A stretch of DNA of 64,000 nucleotides, taken from contig NC_067197.1 of NCBI RefSeq assembly GCF_000699445.3, forward strand, positions 25,279,809 through 25,343,808, given 5' to 3'. This stretch comes from Schistosoma haematobium (Eukaryota; Platyhelminthes; Trematoda; Strigeidida; Schistosomatidae). A program made the translations under genes and the position numbers. Position 1 is the first letter of the stretch. Every line of letters begins with the position of its first letter. Shown here piece after piece: positions 46,430 through 58,104 of this stretch. The notes beneath the pieces were generated by a model. That model was not told the origin of the DNA, ran no database searches, and saw only the letters and a list, made by a program, of their open reading frames with translations.

Positions 46430-47935
46430 ATTTTCAAAACATTTGCAAAAGATAGGGTGACGAGAGACAACGATACGATGCTGAAAGGATTAAAATATAT
46501 TTCCTAAATGACTTTCAAGTTATTTTTTGAGTCCCGGACGAAGTATCCACCTTAAACTCAATATTTATTGAAATAATTTTCCTCTGAATTATGGTTAGTC
46601 CTTCAGTCCGTAGTTTTCGTTTCATATTTCTCTCATGGAACCTGGAATGATAGTCATTTTTGAAGTGTATTCATCAAACCTTTAGCGATTTTTCGTTTAT
46701 TGTGTCGTTAAAACTTTAACCTGGCCTTTGTGGAGAAACAGCAAGCCAAGTTTCTATTTATAATCAACAGGAATAAACTTTAAAAATTCATGTACTGTCA
46801 GTTCCAAGTTGGTGTTTTTGTATATACTTCGTTGCAATCCTTACTATTATCTTTTTCAGTTATGAGTCTGAAGTCTCTTATTTTACTTCCAAATCATCAT
46901 TTACTTTGTTACAATGTTCAATTTCTTCCTAATACTTTTATTTGAAATGTTCAATTACATTTACTGAAATTTTGTCATTTGATTTTCAACAGCTTATTAT
47001 TGCACTATACCGTCAACATGGTAACAAGAAGTTGAAAATTCTAAAAAATATCTATTTCCAGTCTGACTTTTAATATTCTACATAATTTTGTAGATAGTAA
47101 GAGCTTAGTTTTAAGAAATATCTAAAACTATTTTATATATTTCAAATACATTTATCAACAATGAAGTTTAATACATAATTTTGTTTTTCTATTATGTCAT
47201 ACAATTTTTCAATTGGTGGTCTCATAAACATCATCATACAATAACTTCACATACTTTGTGTTATTCAGTCCTATTAACTAATCCATAGAAGTGTACATTA
47301 AGTTGAATTTCATTATAGACTACATTCATTATCATTATTACATTTTTGTCGAACATCTAACCTGGATATTTTCTAACAGTTCATTCATAGTATTTTAGAT
47401 AGAAGAAAAGGTTTACATATTTGTTTATTTATTAAATAATATGGGCTTCTTTCATTCATATCATATTCTGACAAGTTACAACTAAACTTCAGTATATAGA
47501 CATCAGGAATGAAATTATACACCTTTTTTTAAAAAGTATGTCAGTAATCTTATCCACAAATTGAGTTTCTGTGTCGATTCTGTCAGCATGTATTCTGGGG
47601 ATATATCCCTAAAATGCAAAAAGCTTTATGGTTCACTTTATTGAATACATATAACGTATATTTATATACAAGTCAATTAAGTGGGTTCAAATAAATCGAT
47701 ACATTTTTCAATTACACCTCTAATATATTTGCTATTATTGAGTACAGAAAAAAACACAATAACAAATATACATTGGTCATTCACAGTTCTCTTTACAGTC
47801 CGACGTCATTTTTATTACTTTTATGCAGATCTATCATTTATTCTACTCATTCTCTTCAGACTTTTGATCATAAAATGAAGTGTATTTACGGATTCTATTT
47901 ATATGATAACATATAATAAGTTAATTAATTCAATA
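46430..47935. other. No gene or element recognised
   Basis: AT-rich; 46530-46760 is a little less AT-rich and could be decayed retroelement sequence linked to the endonuclease remnant, but no frame longer than about 25 codons is readable. Confidence 0.4.
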
Positions 47936-47946
47936 CTTCCTTCATT

Positions 47947-48218
47947 GAAATCATGATTCATTTGAAGCTAGACCACCATGGAATACCTGAAAGCACTGGA
48001 GGGCCGTTTCGTCCTAGTATGGGACTCTTCAGCAGTGCGCTTCCACGATCCGGCACCCCGTGGGATTCGAACCCAGGACCTGTCAGTCTCGCACCAGGTG
48101 CTTAACCAACTAGACCGCTGAGCCGGCCGGCATCCAACGGTGTTAATGTCTAACCTCAACCAATCAATTGACTCATGATCAAAAACTTAACAATCTTCAC
48201 AGCGCCTGAACGTTTACG
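47947..48218. repeat. F2 inverted unit plus forward 3' end, TSD
   Basis: TCCTTCATT occurs at 47938-47946 and 48219-48227 (12 bp with one mismatch if extended leftwards). It is an inverted tail, ribozyme (minus, 47993-48038: CUGAAGA, GAAA, but triplet CUC disrupts stem III), head with box B GATTCGAACCC inverted at 48064, and leader. It then switches at about 48165 to the forward 3' end (TTGACTCATGATC...CTTAACAATCTTCAC). Confidence 0.8.
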
Positions 48219-48227
48219 TCCTTCATT

Positions 48228-48632
48228 ATTAATACATGGTGATAATGTTGTATAGTTTTTACCGTTAAATTATATGGAATATTATGGTTGTGATCATTTT
48301 TTGTTGTTGTCTTGATTATTTGACCTTCATAAACTTGCTTTCTCATTTATTTTATTGCTACAAACGTAAATATTTCGTTTTGATAAAATGTATTTAATAC
48401 AGAGTAGTAAAATTGTGATAATTATCACTAATAAAAGGATTCCATATGGTTACATGTACTTTTAAATATAGATAAATAGGCATTAGCAGGAAATTATTTT
48501 TTGTTATCTTAAATTTAAAATCATAGAAAACAATAAAATACTCATACCATCTAGTTTAATTAAATAAGCTACTGTTTCATTATATTTCACAAGTCAGTGA
48601 TTTAAATTATCAAACTCTCACTTTAAAACTTT
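48228..48632. other. No gene or element recognised
   Basis: AT-rich spacer. Confidence 0.4.
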
Positions 48633-48642
48633 ATTACTATTA

Positions 48643-48978
48643 AGCAAAGATAGATGGTGACTAGCCATAGAATCCACGAGGCTCTTTCCGTCCTATTTGT
48701 AATTCGTCAGCTTGGTGAACTAGCATCTCAAAGTTGATGTTCACTTCGAGACCGTGAGATGCAGATACATCCAGCTGACGAGTGCCAAATAGAACGAAAC
48801 GCACGTCCTGGATTCCATTGCCAGCCGCTATCCGTTTTTGCTTATAATGCTTATAATTTGACTTTAGGTAATATCGAGTCAACCCGCACAGGATAAACAG
48901 ATATCAATAAGAAACTGCTCAATCGCAGTTCTAAACATCAGTGGGAAGATTCAAATAAACCATACAAAAATGAATTAT
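48643..48978. repeat. Sm-alpha-like inverted pair, 10-bp perfect TSD
   Basis: ATTACTATTA at 48633-48642 and 48979-48988. Inverted arm and decayed inverted ribozyme (48655-48720), inverted leader (TTGATGTTCACTTCGAGACC), then directly the forward leader end (GAGATGCAGATAC), forward ribozyme 48769-48813, arm, connector and tail. The two leaders meet without any tRNA-like head between them. Confidence 0.8.
48769..48813 (+). ncRNA. Hammerhead ribozyme (Sm-alpha type), stem II weakened
   Basis: Stem I AUCCAG/CUGGAU, core CUGACGA and GAAA intact, cleavage after GUC at 48807. Stem II GUGC/GAAC has one internal mismatch and stem III CGC/ACG one. Probably poor but not obviously dead. Confidence 0.65.
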
Positions 48979-48989
48979 ATTACTATTAT

Positions 48990-50650
48990 TTATCTTTAGA
49001 TAAATATATTTCAAACACAATTAGTTTATGAAATGAAAAATACAAGTTATATAATGGTATAGTGAATAATCTAGGCCTTAGTAGAATTTAAACTAATCAG
49101 TGTTTTCAGTAAAGTTACATGACGGAATTGTGACGAGCATTAAAAATATTGACATAAATGATTTTACTTGATCGTATTCTTATCAGATTCTGTTAACCTT
49201 TATTGTACAAATTAGAAAATGTTGTAATAACATTCAATGTATAGTAATACAATCGGTTAAGTCATGAACTTATGTTTGGTATAGTGTAGAAAATATTACT
49301 CAAATCTGAATAAAGTCAAGAAGTTTGAATTCGGTGGTACACAGAAAATTCATTTTAAGTCAATAATTAGATGAGTGACAAAAGATCCTTGCGCTTGAAA
49401 TAAGCAATTATCTTATTGAATAAATAAATCCTGTCGTGTGAATATGATGTTTAAATATGGAAGTCTGAGGCAATGGCAGGCCAGGTCCTTCTGTAGGAGT
49501 CTCAGAAACTGCAGAGTGCTTGTCTAATACGTAAACATACTTAAGATAATCAATTTGCATCTTGTTATGTGTTCTGTAATACAAATTGTCTTCTCATCTG
49601 ATCATCAAGTGTTCTGACTACTTTGTGTTTTTGACACAATATCATTCCGTTTGACGACTGTTACACTTTTGACGCCACGTTCGCCCATGTACTACTTACA
49701 AACAACCTAGTGAGTAGCATCCACCAAGACATTTCTATGCTACACTTATTGTCAGATATATATGGAAATGATATGTAAGTTTAATACTCAAAATGTTAAC
49801 CACTTTAAACTGTTAATAGATTTGAGATATATGACAAAGAGGAATTGAGATTACGCTTAATTATTTTTTATGCGATTACGAAACAACGATAACTGAGAAA
49901 CATGGGTTATTTTATATTAAGAATGAAAGCTATTTATAAAAAAGTAACAGCTTCTTAAATAAGAAGCAATCAGGTTGTTTCCGGTTCATTTTAATGAAAA
50001 ATGATTATTCGTATCAAATTTTGTTTCCTATTCAATTCATCATATGTTGGTCAATTCATGTTTGAAAAGATTAATAATATAAATATGTTGAAGATAATAT
50101 CTAAATCATAACTTTAACCAGTTATACAAAAATTCCCAAGATTAATCCATTAGTAGAGAAACTGATCCTGATCTCTACTGTGTAGATAAGTTACCACTAT
50201 ATTATATGAAATTAATTAGATCAATTTTATGTTTGTCATTCTGTGTTTCTTGATTTTCTATTGATTTTTCTAAAAACAGACATCAGAAAGCCTATAAACT
50301 ATGCTTTATGTTAGATATCACGTGATTATCATACAAATAACTCAAGTACTAGGACACTAGAATAACAAATATTCTGTAAGATTCAAGGTCTTTATGTGAG
50401 CACCTGGTTCTCACAATATCCATACTAATAAACGTTCCTCGAAACTACCTGTTTAAGCATCAACTCCGTCTGTTAAGGTTGTTTACTGATTTGAATTAAA
50501 ATATTATTTCATCAGTGGTAATGCTATTTGTTCTCTTTTTTTGGAAATATCAAAGACTAGACAGATTATATAATCTTCGTATGGAAGATTCTTAAACATT
50601 TACATAAATTTATCTTAAACTTATAGTATTTTGACTATAAAATGTAACCA
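48990..50650. other. No gene or element recognised
   Basis: AT-rich. A short less AT-rich patch near 49465-49515 (GGCAATGGCAGGCCAGGTCC) is unassigned. Confidence 0.4.
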
Positions 50651-50652
50651 AC

Positions 50653-51161
50653 ATGAATAGAATTATTTTCTGGTTAGCGTTTCTTAGCGAGTTAGTTTTC
50701 TACGGGATGGGGTTGCTAAACCCATCCCCAACCCTCCTCCTTTATCCGGGGTTGGAATCGGCAGTAACTCTAGAGAAGCTACAGGCGGAAGGTACAACTA
50801 TTTATAAATAGCTGTCTACGCAAGATACTCAACATCCATTGACTGGATACCATCATCAGCAGCCTTCTGTGGGAGCGAACAAACCAGTTGAGGAACGAAA
50901 TTAGGAAAAGACAACGGAAATGGATAAGACATACATTACGAAAATCATCAAACTGCCATAACTTGGAATCCTGAAGAGAAGCGGAAAAGAGAAAGGCCAA
51001 CTAACACATTAAGTCGAGAAATAGAAGCAAATATGAACAGGATACATGACAACTGGAAAGGATTGCCTAGAATAGGGTTGGATGAAGAATGCTGGTGGGC
51101 GGCTTACGCTCCTCCACGAGCAGTAACAGGCGTAAGTAAGTAAGTAAATATGACTAGAATT
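50653..51161 (+). mobile_element. SR2-like element with inverted 5' end (twin priming), 12-bp TSD
   Basis: ATGAATAGAATT (50653-50664) and ATGACTAGAATT (51150-51161) flank it. 50674-50789 is the inverted 5' start of the element (inverse of 2786-2910). At 50789/50790 it switches to the forward C-terminal coding and 3' end (AGGTACAACTATTTATAAAT, matching 3542 onward), ending GTAAGTAAGTAAGTAAAT. Everything between, about the whole open reading frame, is absent. Frames in the forward part are broken. Confidence 0.85.
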
Positions 51162-51169
51162 TATTCGAA

Positions 51170-53150
51170 TCTACTTAGGTGTCAAACACTGATGTCCTAA
51201 CAGAATGTTAACAAAACTTTTACTACCATACTGAAAAATCATCTTATAAATAAACTGAATTAGTTAAAGTGTATACAATATTCTGTTGGTAAATTCTAAT
51301 TAAAATGAGTAGGTACATCATTTTCTGTATGTAATCGATGTTTTGTGTGATAATTTAGTCTCGTCTAACTAAACTATCATTTTCGTTTACTAGGAATACA
51401 TAGTTACGTATGAAAATCAATACATTTATTAACTGAATACTTGTTTTATTCCATCAAACTAAAACTCATATTAAACATTATAACACAACCTTTATTTATT
51501 ATACTAAATAGTAATCCATTAAGGTGATTACTATAGTTACATATATTGATGAATCAAATTTTATTTTACAGATATTTTAAATTAAAAAAAGCACAATTTG
51601 TGATATCCACTTAATCCTTATCTAGAAAAGACAGTTATATGTTACTAAGTTGTATAAAGCCAACATTGTTCATACTTAAAACATTACATCACCACCTTAT
51701 AACAAGTGACATAGGGACTGAAATTTTTCAAAAATTAGATATCATGAATTTTCATACTAAAATGAAAATTATTCAGTTTACTGGTAATTGAGATTAAAAT
51801 TACAAATAAAATTAACGTATCATTTATTAAAACGAATGTCTTGAATTTAAGTTTGATGAATAGGTGAAGATATGAACCACTGTCATGCTTATCACTATAA
51901 ATATTAGATAAATGTTCATGCAACATATTTTCTACGAAAAACAGATTACGTCCCATGGATATATATAATAAATGATTGGACGGTTGTATGTGCATTATAA
52001 AAGCAAACAGTTATCATTTTAGTTTATTGACGAGTAATAGAATTTACAAAATAAATAGTCATTACTAGCCACTACCTCTAAGAATTGTGTATCTGTTGAG
52101 CTTTTGAATAAAGTATACGAGTATGGATGGAGAAGATTTATAGTTCAGGAGGATGATTTTGGTGGATTTCCATTTACGGAATCGGATAGTTTAATTGTGA
52201 AGATTTAATTGACCTTCTAGACAACAATATCAACGTGAAGTACAGAATCCTTATTGAAAATTTTTTTTCAAAAGATTGTTTCGAAAGACAATGCGAGCTA
52301 CAAGATTAAACTTCGAGTCTCGGAGTAGAGAAATGCACTAACAAACACTTTAGATCTCATAATGATCATCAATTAACATATAGTATTACGCTAAGTTGCA
52401 TTACATCAGTTTCATCATCTCTTGTAACACGAGCATTTACTACGAGAATTTGATATTCATAATAGACTCCTAATCTTTACATATAACTGTACTCATTAAT
52501 ATATCTTTAATTGCTTTGTGTGTTTAGTGTATTGTAATTACGAATTCTAAAAGCATATGATTTCTTATAACATTGACTAGACAGGTTTGATTTAACTTTA
52601 AAACAATATCAATACTGTTATTATTCTGATAATAACTACGATTATTTCAACAGATATTTCAGTAATTACTAGGAATTTCACCATGTCACTGACTACGTCA
52701 TATGCTACATGTTTAATTCAGTTTGACTTAATGTTCTGGCAAATAAAAAGAGTTTACTTCATTTGACATTATTTTAGGTAAAATCTTTCATTTAAACAAA
52801 ATATGATATATCAAATAAGCACCCTTCAACGTATTATGATATTCTTTTGAATCTGCTTACTGATGAAGTTGATATACGGTTGTGAAAAACCAAAAATAAC
52901 TTTATTTTTTTTACCACTCACGTTTTTGAGGATAGCGCTAAAACAAGTTATTCACAAAACAATTAAAGAACATTGGATTCAAAAAAATCGTCTGAATTAT
53001 CATTTGTTAGGGAATGAGTTTTTCAGACTACATAACCATTGTGATATTAAAAAAAAATTAAGAAAATTGTTTTTTTGTGTTATTTACCCATTTTCGTGTT
53101 GAGAATTCATTTACTGAAATTGTACACTAAATTTCGCTGACTATGTATAT
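51170..53150. other. No gene or element recognised
   Basis: AT-rich. Frames 51995-51735 (minus) and 52863-53102 (plus, 79 codons, Lys/His-rich second half) lack splice sites or motifs. Confidence 0.4.
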
Positions 53151-53154
53151 TATC

Positions 53155-53545
53155 AGTTTAGGGGTTGTGGAGATTGTTAAGTTTTTGATTGAGATCACGA
53201 ACCGATTGATGTTAGACCATCATTAAAAACCTAGAAGCACTGAACGGCCACTTCGTACTATTGTGGGACTCCTCAGCAGTGCGCATCCACGATCCAGCTC
53301 TCGGGATCTGGTCGCGCAACTTCGTGGATTGGTTGAGTTTAGACATTAACACCATAGGATGCCGGCTCAGTTGTCAAGTAGGTTAAGCGTTCGCGTGCGA
53401 GACTGAGGGCCCTGGGTTCGAATCCGCGAGCGGGATGGTGGATACGCACTGCTGAGTAGTCCCACAATAGGACGAAACAGCCGTCCAGCGCTATCAGGTT
53501 CGCAATGGTTATCGAACATCAATCGGTACATGATCTCGATAAAAA
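53155..53545. repeat. F2 inverted pair, G8-mutant subfamily
   Basis: Inverted 3' end and tail (GGTTGTGGAGATTGTTAAG), inverted ribozyme 53237-53282 (core kept, stem II mismatch). Then forward leader (TCGCGCAACTTCGTGGATTG), head (CCGGCTCAGTTGTCAAGTAG, box B GGTTCGAATCC), forward ribozyme 53446-53491 with CUGAGUA (G8 to U), forward tail to TGATCTCGATAAAAAG. It shares head and tail variants with 55423-55805. Confidence 0.75.
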
Positions 53546-53549
53546 GATT

Positions 53550-54220
53550 ATATATATATTAAGGTACAAGGAAATCTTTCGTTCAAAACCAAAATACATA
53601 GCCTTAATAAACGACAGTTGTTCAGGTTCTTACAGACCAAATATGTGAGTATATTTGAATCATCATCTCAACTAATTTACCTATTATATAACTAGTGCTA
53701 CTGAGAGAAGCTGACGACAAAAAAGGACTGAAACTTGATATTTTTAGTCAACAGAAAATACATAAATTTGTAGTCTTCTGAATTATTATTAACTTAATAA
53801 ATATAACTGAAAAGAATATTCATCTAAGCATATCACTTTTCATTTGTAGTCATTCTTTGGAAATAAGTTTTACTTTTATGATATACTGTTGATTGGTAAC
53901 GATATTAGAACATTGTTGTCCGCGTAATGGGATTTAAAACGAATGCATCATATAGGTTTAGGTGTTTGTGAATACGCTTCAATGAAGTGAATGTTCTATA
54001 CCGAATAGATCTAACGAAATAAAGTTGAATAGGTTTATGTATTGATCTAGCTTCTATATCAAAATGATAACCAGTATAGAAATGGATTCAATAAATGAAT
54101 CTGTCGTTTTGATGAAAAACCATGTCAAGTGGAGTTTAGTCATATCGGATGAGGTAAGTGTCCGTTTCGACCAACTGAAAATGATCTACTAATATAAAAA
54201 ATCGATTACGTTTATGTAGA
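53550..54220. other. No gene or element recognised
   Basis: AT-rich spacer. Confidence 0.4.
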
Positions 54221-54224
54221 TAAA

Positions 54225-54425
54225 CCATTGGATACAGCCTTGATGGCCTAGAAAATAAGTGCTTGCCGCAAGACCAAATGTACAAGGTTCAAACTCCTGT
54301 AGTGATGTTATACATGCACACTGATAAGGATTCGCGCAACGTTATTAAATAGCTTTCAATGATCGTTCAGCATCAAATTGTGGTGTAAACTATGAAAATT
54401 TAATAATCTCGACGACAACTCTATA
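54225..54425 (+). repeat. Old tRNA-derived retroposon related to F2
   Basis: GCCTTGATGGCCTAGAAAAT (box A area), GCTTGCCGCAAGACC, then AAGGTTCAAACTCC (box B), a ribozyme relic (GCACACTGATAAGGATTCG), then GATCGTTCAGCATCAAATTG and AATAATCTCGACGAC as tail. Core lost; one of the oldest copies. Confidence 0.5.
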
Positions 54426-55224
54426 TTAATAATAAATGGTAATGTTTTATGATAGATAATAGTTGTAAATTTTCTTTTTCATTGTCTCTGTTCTCCAGTC
54501 CATTTGATTGATTTATTCAGTCAATTGCATCATTTATTTGCTATGAGATTTCTTGTTTTCAAAAAATCATATCAATACAGTAATGACTTCAATATACGTA
54601 TACATTTATTTTTGTGATACTGATTACCTGTCGAGTCAGCAACTTTCGCAATCACCACAAGAATCCTGAATTTCATAGTGTTTTTATCGCAGCTTCAAAT
54701 AGTTTATAAAAAATTTCTAAATTAACATACACCTAAAAGCTGATGCAGCCACGTATAATTATAGTTTATTAACCATCAGTTCTATAAGTGATCGAGTAAA
54801 CTGTCATTTTTACATTACAAGTTCAGTGCTAAGGTTATCACATTTCCAGTCTAATCAATCGCATTTCATATATTTTAACGCCTTTATTAATTAATTTTAG
54901 AGACCTATTGGAAATGGTACAAATAATTGATATGATATTGTGGGAAACCGGATGTTATGCTGGGGCAATATTAGGACAAACAGTCAAACCATTTGACCGA
55001 AATATGTAGTTCATTCAATTAAACCAGTCACCAATGCCTTGTTGCCATATTTTAAAATCTAACTGAGTCCTATTGATCAATCCGTAATGTTATCGCAACC
55101 TGAAAAAACAAAGTGTCACGTAGTACTTCCTCTGTATAAATTAGTGACGGTATCTCCAAATCCGGGTCGGCTTGACGCGGCTTTATATCACACGCGAAAC
55201 ATAAACTTCCATGTAAATGCAGTT

Positions 55225-55268
55225 CATAAGTGCTGATGAAGGTCAGTTCGCTCGAAACATTTGTTCAA
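55225..55268 (+). ncRNA. Hammerhead-like motif of another type
   Basis: CTGATGA, then AGGTCAGTTCGCTC (weak stem II with one mismatch), GAAAC and a short ATTTGTTC that could form stem III with cleavage near 55259. The arrangement CUGAUGA-AGG-hairpin-CGAAAC resembles Penelope-like hammerheads. Surrounding 55130-55210 is GC-richer (CCGGGTCGGCTTGACGCGGC). No inverted arm found here. It could be coincidence plus decay. Confidence 0.4.
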
Positions 55269-55422
55269 AGCTTTGTAATGATGACTTACAAAAAATAATA
55301 TCACACTATTAGTATAACTATTCTATGAAAAATTGTAAGCAGTAGAGCTGCATGATCTAAAAATACATAACTATAAGACGATCATTTCCACGTGCCATAA
55401 ACATTCTGACAGTGAATAAGCT

Positions 55423-55805
55423 CATCAGTATAGGTATTGTGGGGATTATTAAGTTTTTGATTGTGATCATGGACCGATTGATGTTAGACCACTCTTGAAA
55501 ACCTGGGTGCACTGAACGGCCGTTTCGTCCTATTGTCGGGTAGACAGGTATGTACCTCAGTACAATGGAAGGTGGTTGCGCAATTTCGTGAATTGGTCGA
55601 GGTTAGACATTAACACCATAGGATGCCGGCTCAGTGGTCATGTAGGTTAAGCGTTCGCATGCGAGACTGAGGGCCCTGGGTTCAAATCCGCGACCGGGAT
55701 AGTGGATACGCACTACCGAGTAGTCCCACAATAGGACGAAACAGCCGTCCAGTGCTTCCAGGTTTTCAACAGTGGTCTAAAATCAATCGGTTCATAACCG
55801 CAATC
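55423..55805. repeat. F2 inverted pair, G8-mutant subfamily, 12-bp TSD
   Basis: AGTGAATAAGCT (55411-55422) and AGTAAATAAGCT (55806-55817). Inverted tail and 3' half of the ribozyme (to about 55540), then forward leader (GGTTGCGCAATTTCGTGAAT), head (GGCTCAGTGGTCATGTAGG, box B GGTTCAAATCC), forward ribozyme 55710-55755 with CCGAGUA (U4 to C and G8 to U), and forward tail. Confidence 0.8.
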
Positions 55806-55819
55806 AGTAAATAAGCTTG

Positions 55820-56420
55820 TCGGAAAGCTGATATTCTCCGGCTTTACTAAGAATAATACAAGAAAATAAAACAATACCTATAAAACAAGTAATGAAGTTA
55901 TCTATTTACCTTTACATCATGTCACTTGAGTACGTTGACGCCAAACCATTTAACTTAAGGCCCAGTCAAAAAATATGCATACAAAATCTCATCAATATAA
56001 AGTTCTTATCAAAAAATCATATACGGCATCTGAAAACTTAAATTTAGAATAGGTATCCTTCTGATGTGAATATAATAATAAATATTTTATGATTTATACA
56101 AATTAATGCGTTCAATCGGTAAGATGATAGGTGTAACCTGTTAGCAGTTTAATATTCTTTAATAGCAAAATTTTTAATTTGTTCATTTAAGCGTTCTCAT
56201 AAATGAATATGCTTTAACCTATAAAATATAGTTAAAGGATTCAATTCATTCAACTAGAAAATTAAATTGGCAATCTAACGCTATGAATCAATTAATTTAA
56301 ATCTGGTTGTTGTTGTTTAGTACGAAAAGCCCGTTTATGTACTAAATTGTTTTAAATACTTTGAATTGATAGTTTGATTTCTATAATTAAAGAGAAAAGT
56401 GAAAACTAAGTGACTTGTCT
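55820..56420. other. No gene or element recognised
   Basis: AT-rich spacer. Confidence 0.4.
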
Positions 56421-56424
56421 TATA

Positions 56425-56855
56425 AGCAAAGATAGATAGTGGCTAGCAGTGGAATACAGGACATGTGTGTCGTCCTACTTGAGACTCTTCAGCTGGATGT
56501 ACCTGAATCTCAGACTTGATGTTTAATCGGGGACTCGAACGTGGTACCACTCGCTTCAGACGCCATCGCGTTGTCCTTTTAGCTACTGGGTCCTGATATC
56601 AACTTGCTTGTGCAATGGGGTGAAGTTTAAGTTCGCTTTTCATTATTTACTTGAATCGTCCCATCAATGTTTAGGACGGCAGTTGATCAGTCTCTTATTG
56701 GCATATGCACATACTGTGTTTATAATGCTTTTGAATTATGGCAATATCAAGGCAATACGCACAGGATGCACGCATACCAATAAGAGACTGATCGATTGCA
56801 GTCCTAAACATCAATGGTAAGATTCAAGTAAGCAATACCAAGTGAATTTAATTAA
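56425..56855. repeat. Sm-alpha-like inverted unit plus forward tail
   Basis: Inverted arm (AAGATAGATAGTGGCTAGC), inverted ribozyme (core CUGAAGA good, but GACA instead of GAAA), inverted leader, box B (GGGGACTCGAACGTGG) and head, an inverted tail (CTTGAATCGTCCCATC, GATCAGTCTCTTATTGGC), then forward connector and tail (ACCAATAAGAGACTGATCG to AAGTGAATTTAATT). The inverted tail upstream of the inverted head indicates a tandem template. Confidence 0.75.
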
Positions 56856-56976
56856 CTTCTAAATTACAACTGTATTAGTTTATATCTAATATGGAATCGA
56901 GTTTACTCTGTCAATTGGAAGAAATATGTTAAAGATTACTGTTTAAGCTGACTGTTTTAACGATAATTATTTTTCA

Positions 56977-56979
<3 letters not shown>

Positions 56980-57033
<54 letters not shown>
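56980..57033. repeat. 54-nt perfect palindromic microsatellite (CT)n(AT)n(AG)n
   Basis: CT repeats, six AT dinucleotides (57001-57012), then AG repeats. Every base from 56980 pairs with its mirror to 57033. It can form a hairpin or cruciform with no loop other than the AT centre. Confidence 0.95.
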
Positions 57034-57039
57034 CTGCTT

Positions 57040-57500
57040 GTTTTTACATTCTTCTATGTATTCCTGATGAGATTAAGAATGTCAAGCTAGATTTTAATTA
57101 GTAAAAGGGTACAAGTGGAGAAAATAATAAACTCTTTCACGCATAGATGCATCACATGACATTCCAGCTTCAATTACACTAAATCTAACCATGATATATC
57201 GATCGTTCGATCATTCATACACAAAGAAACTTCATTGACGATAATTAAAGCAGTTGAATAATTATAAGATACTGGTTCATCTTTAATTGCATTATTGAAT
57301 ATTCGGAATTTGTAACAAAAACTAGAATTTTGACTTTGGAACTACTTATCAGCAAAATACTATTTAAAGTTATAAAATACCTAGTAATCATCTGAGTAGT
57401 AGATGTTATTAGTTAGCTACCCTGGTCACAATTGACCTTAAAATATGCTGTACAATTTTAATGATAAGAGGTCATTATGTGTACATTATGCTTAAACTTC
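57040..57500. other. No gene or element recognised
   Basis: AT-rich spacer. Confidence 0.4.
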
Positions 57501-57502
57501 TA

Positions 57503-57795
57503 TGAGCAAAGATGGTCAGTGGCTAGCAGTGGAATACGGGACGCGTGTCTCATCCTGTGTGGGACTCGTCAGCCGGATTTGCCTGCATCCCAAAGTTAGT
57601 GTTCATTTCAGAACTCAAACCCAGTACCGTTTAGGACGCGCGTCCTGGATTCCACTGCCAGCCACCAGCCATTTCCGCTTATAATGCTCGTGACTTAAGG
57701 CAGTATTGAGGCTATCTGCACAGGATGAACAGATGCCCATAAGAGACTGATCAATTGCAGTCCTAAACACCAATCAGAAGATTCAAACGAAGAAT
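57503..57795. repeat. Sm-alpha-like inverted head joined to forward arm and tail
   Basis: Inverted arm and ribozyme (GGGACGCGTGTCTCATCC; GAGA for GAAA), inverted leader to CCCAGTACCG. At about 57628 it joins a forward 3' half of the ribozyme (TTTAGGACGCGCGTCCTGG, the joint itself forming GGACGCGCGTCC, a palindrome), then forward arm, connector and tail. Confidence 0.7.
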
Positions 57796-57960
57796 AAAGA
57801 ATGTATTTATTCTACTAAGGTAGATGAAGTAGGTGGGATTGGCTTATTTTTGTATAGTTATAACAGAATAAAACGATCGGTTCACTGTTTTGATCATTAC
57901 CAAGGTTTGATTTAATAATTTCGAATAAATTGAGCATTGGGTAGATTGTTATAGATAAAC

Positions 57961-58100
57961 AATATATTTGTAATATCCCAATGAGTAGAAAACTAGATTT
58001 TCTGACGTTTCGTGACTTAGTGTAAGTCACTTCTTCAAAGAATAAATAACCGACGTCAAAAAATCTCATTTTCTACTCATTCAGATATTACAAATATATT
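57961..58100 (-). repeat. Hairpin insertion with ribozyme-like loop, fourth family
   Basis: Arms 57961-58008 and 58053-58100 are 48-nt inverted repeats matching at 43 positions. On the minus strand the loop reads UUGAAGA (hammerhead core with C3 to U), a perfect 8-bp stem II GUGACUUA/UAAGUCAC with a 3-nt loop (58012-58030), GAAAC and GUC (58006-58004), then the arm. So the arm begins exactly at the predicted cleavage site. Stem III is only one or two pairs, as in the smallest Penelope-linked hammerheads. Confidence 0.7.
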
Positions 58101-58104
58101 ATTT

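Noticed and set aside
57815..58069. 84-codon minus-strand frame
   Set aside because: It covers the 48-nt inverted arms and ribozyme-like loop.
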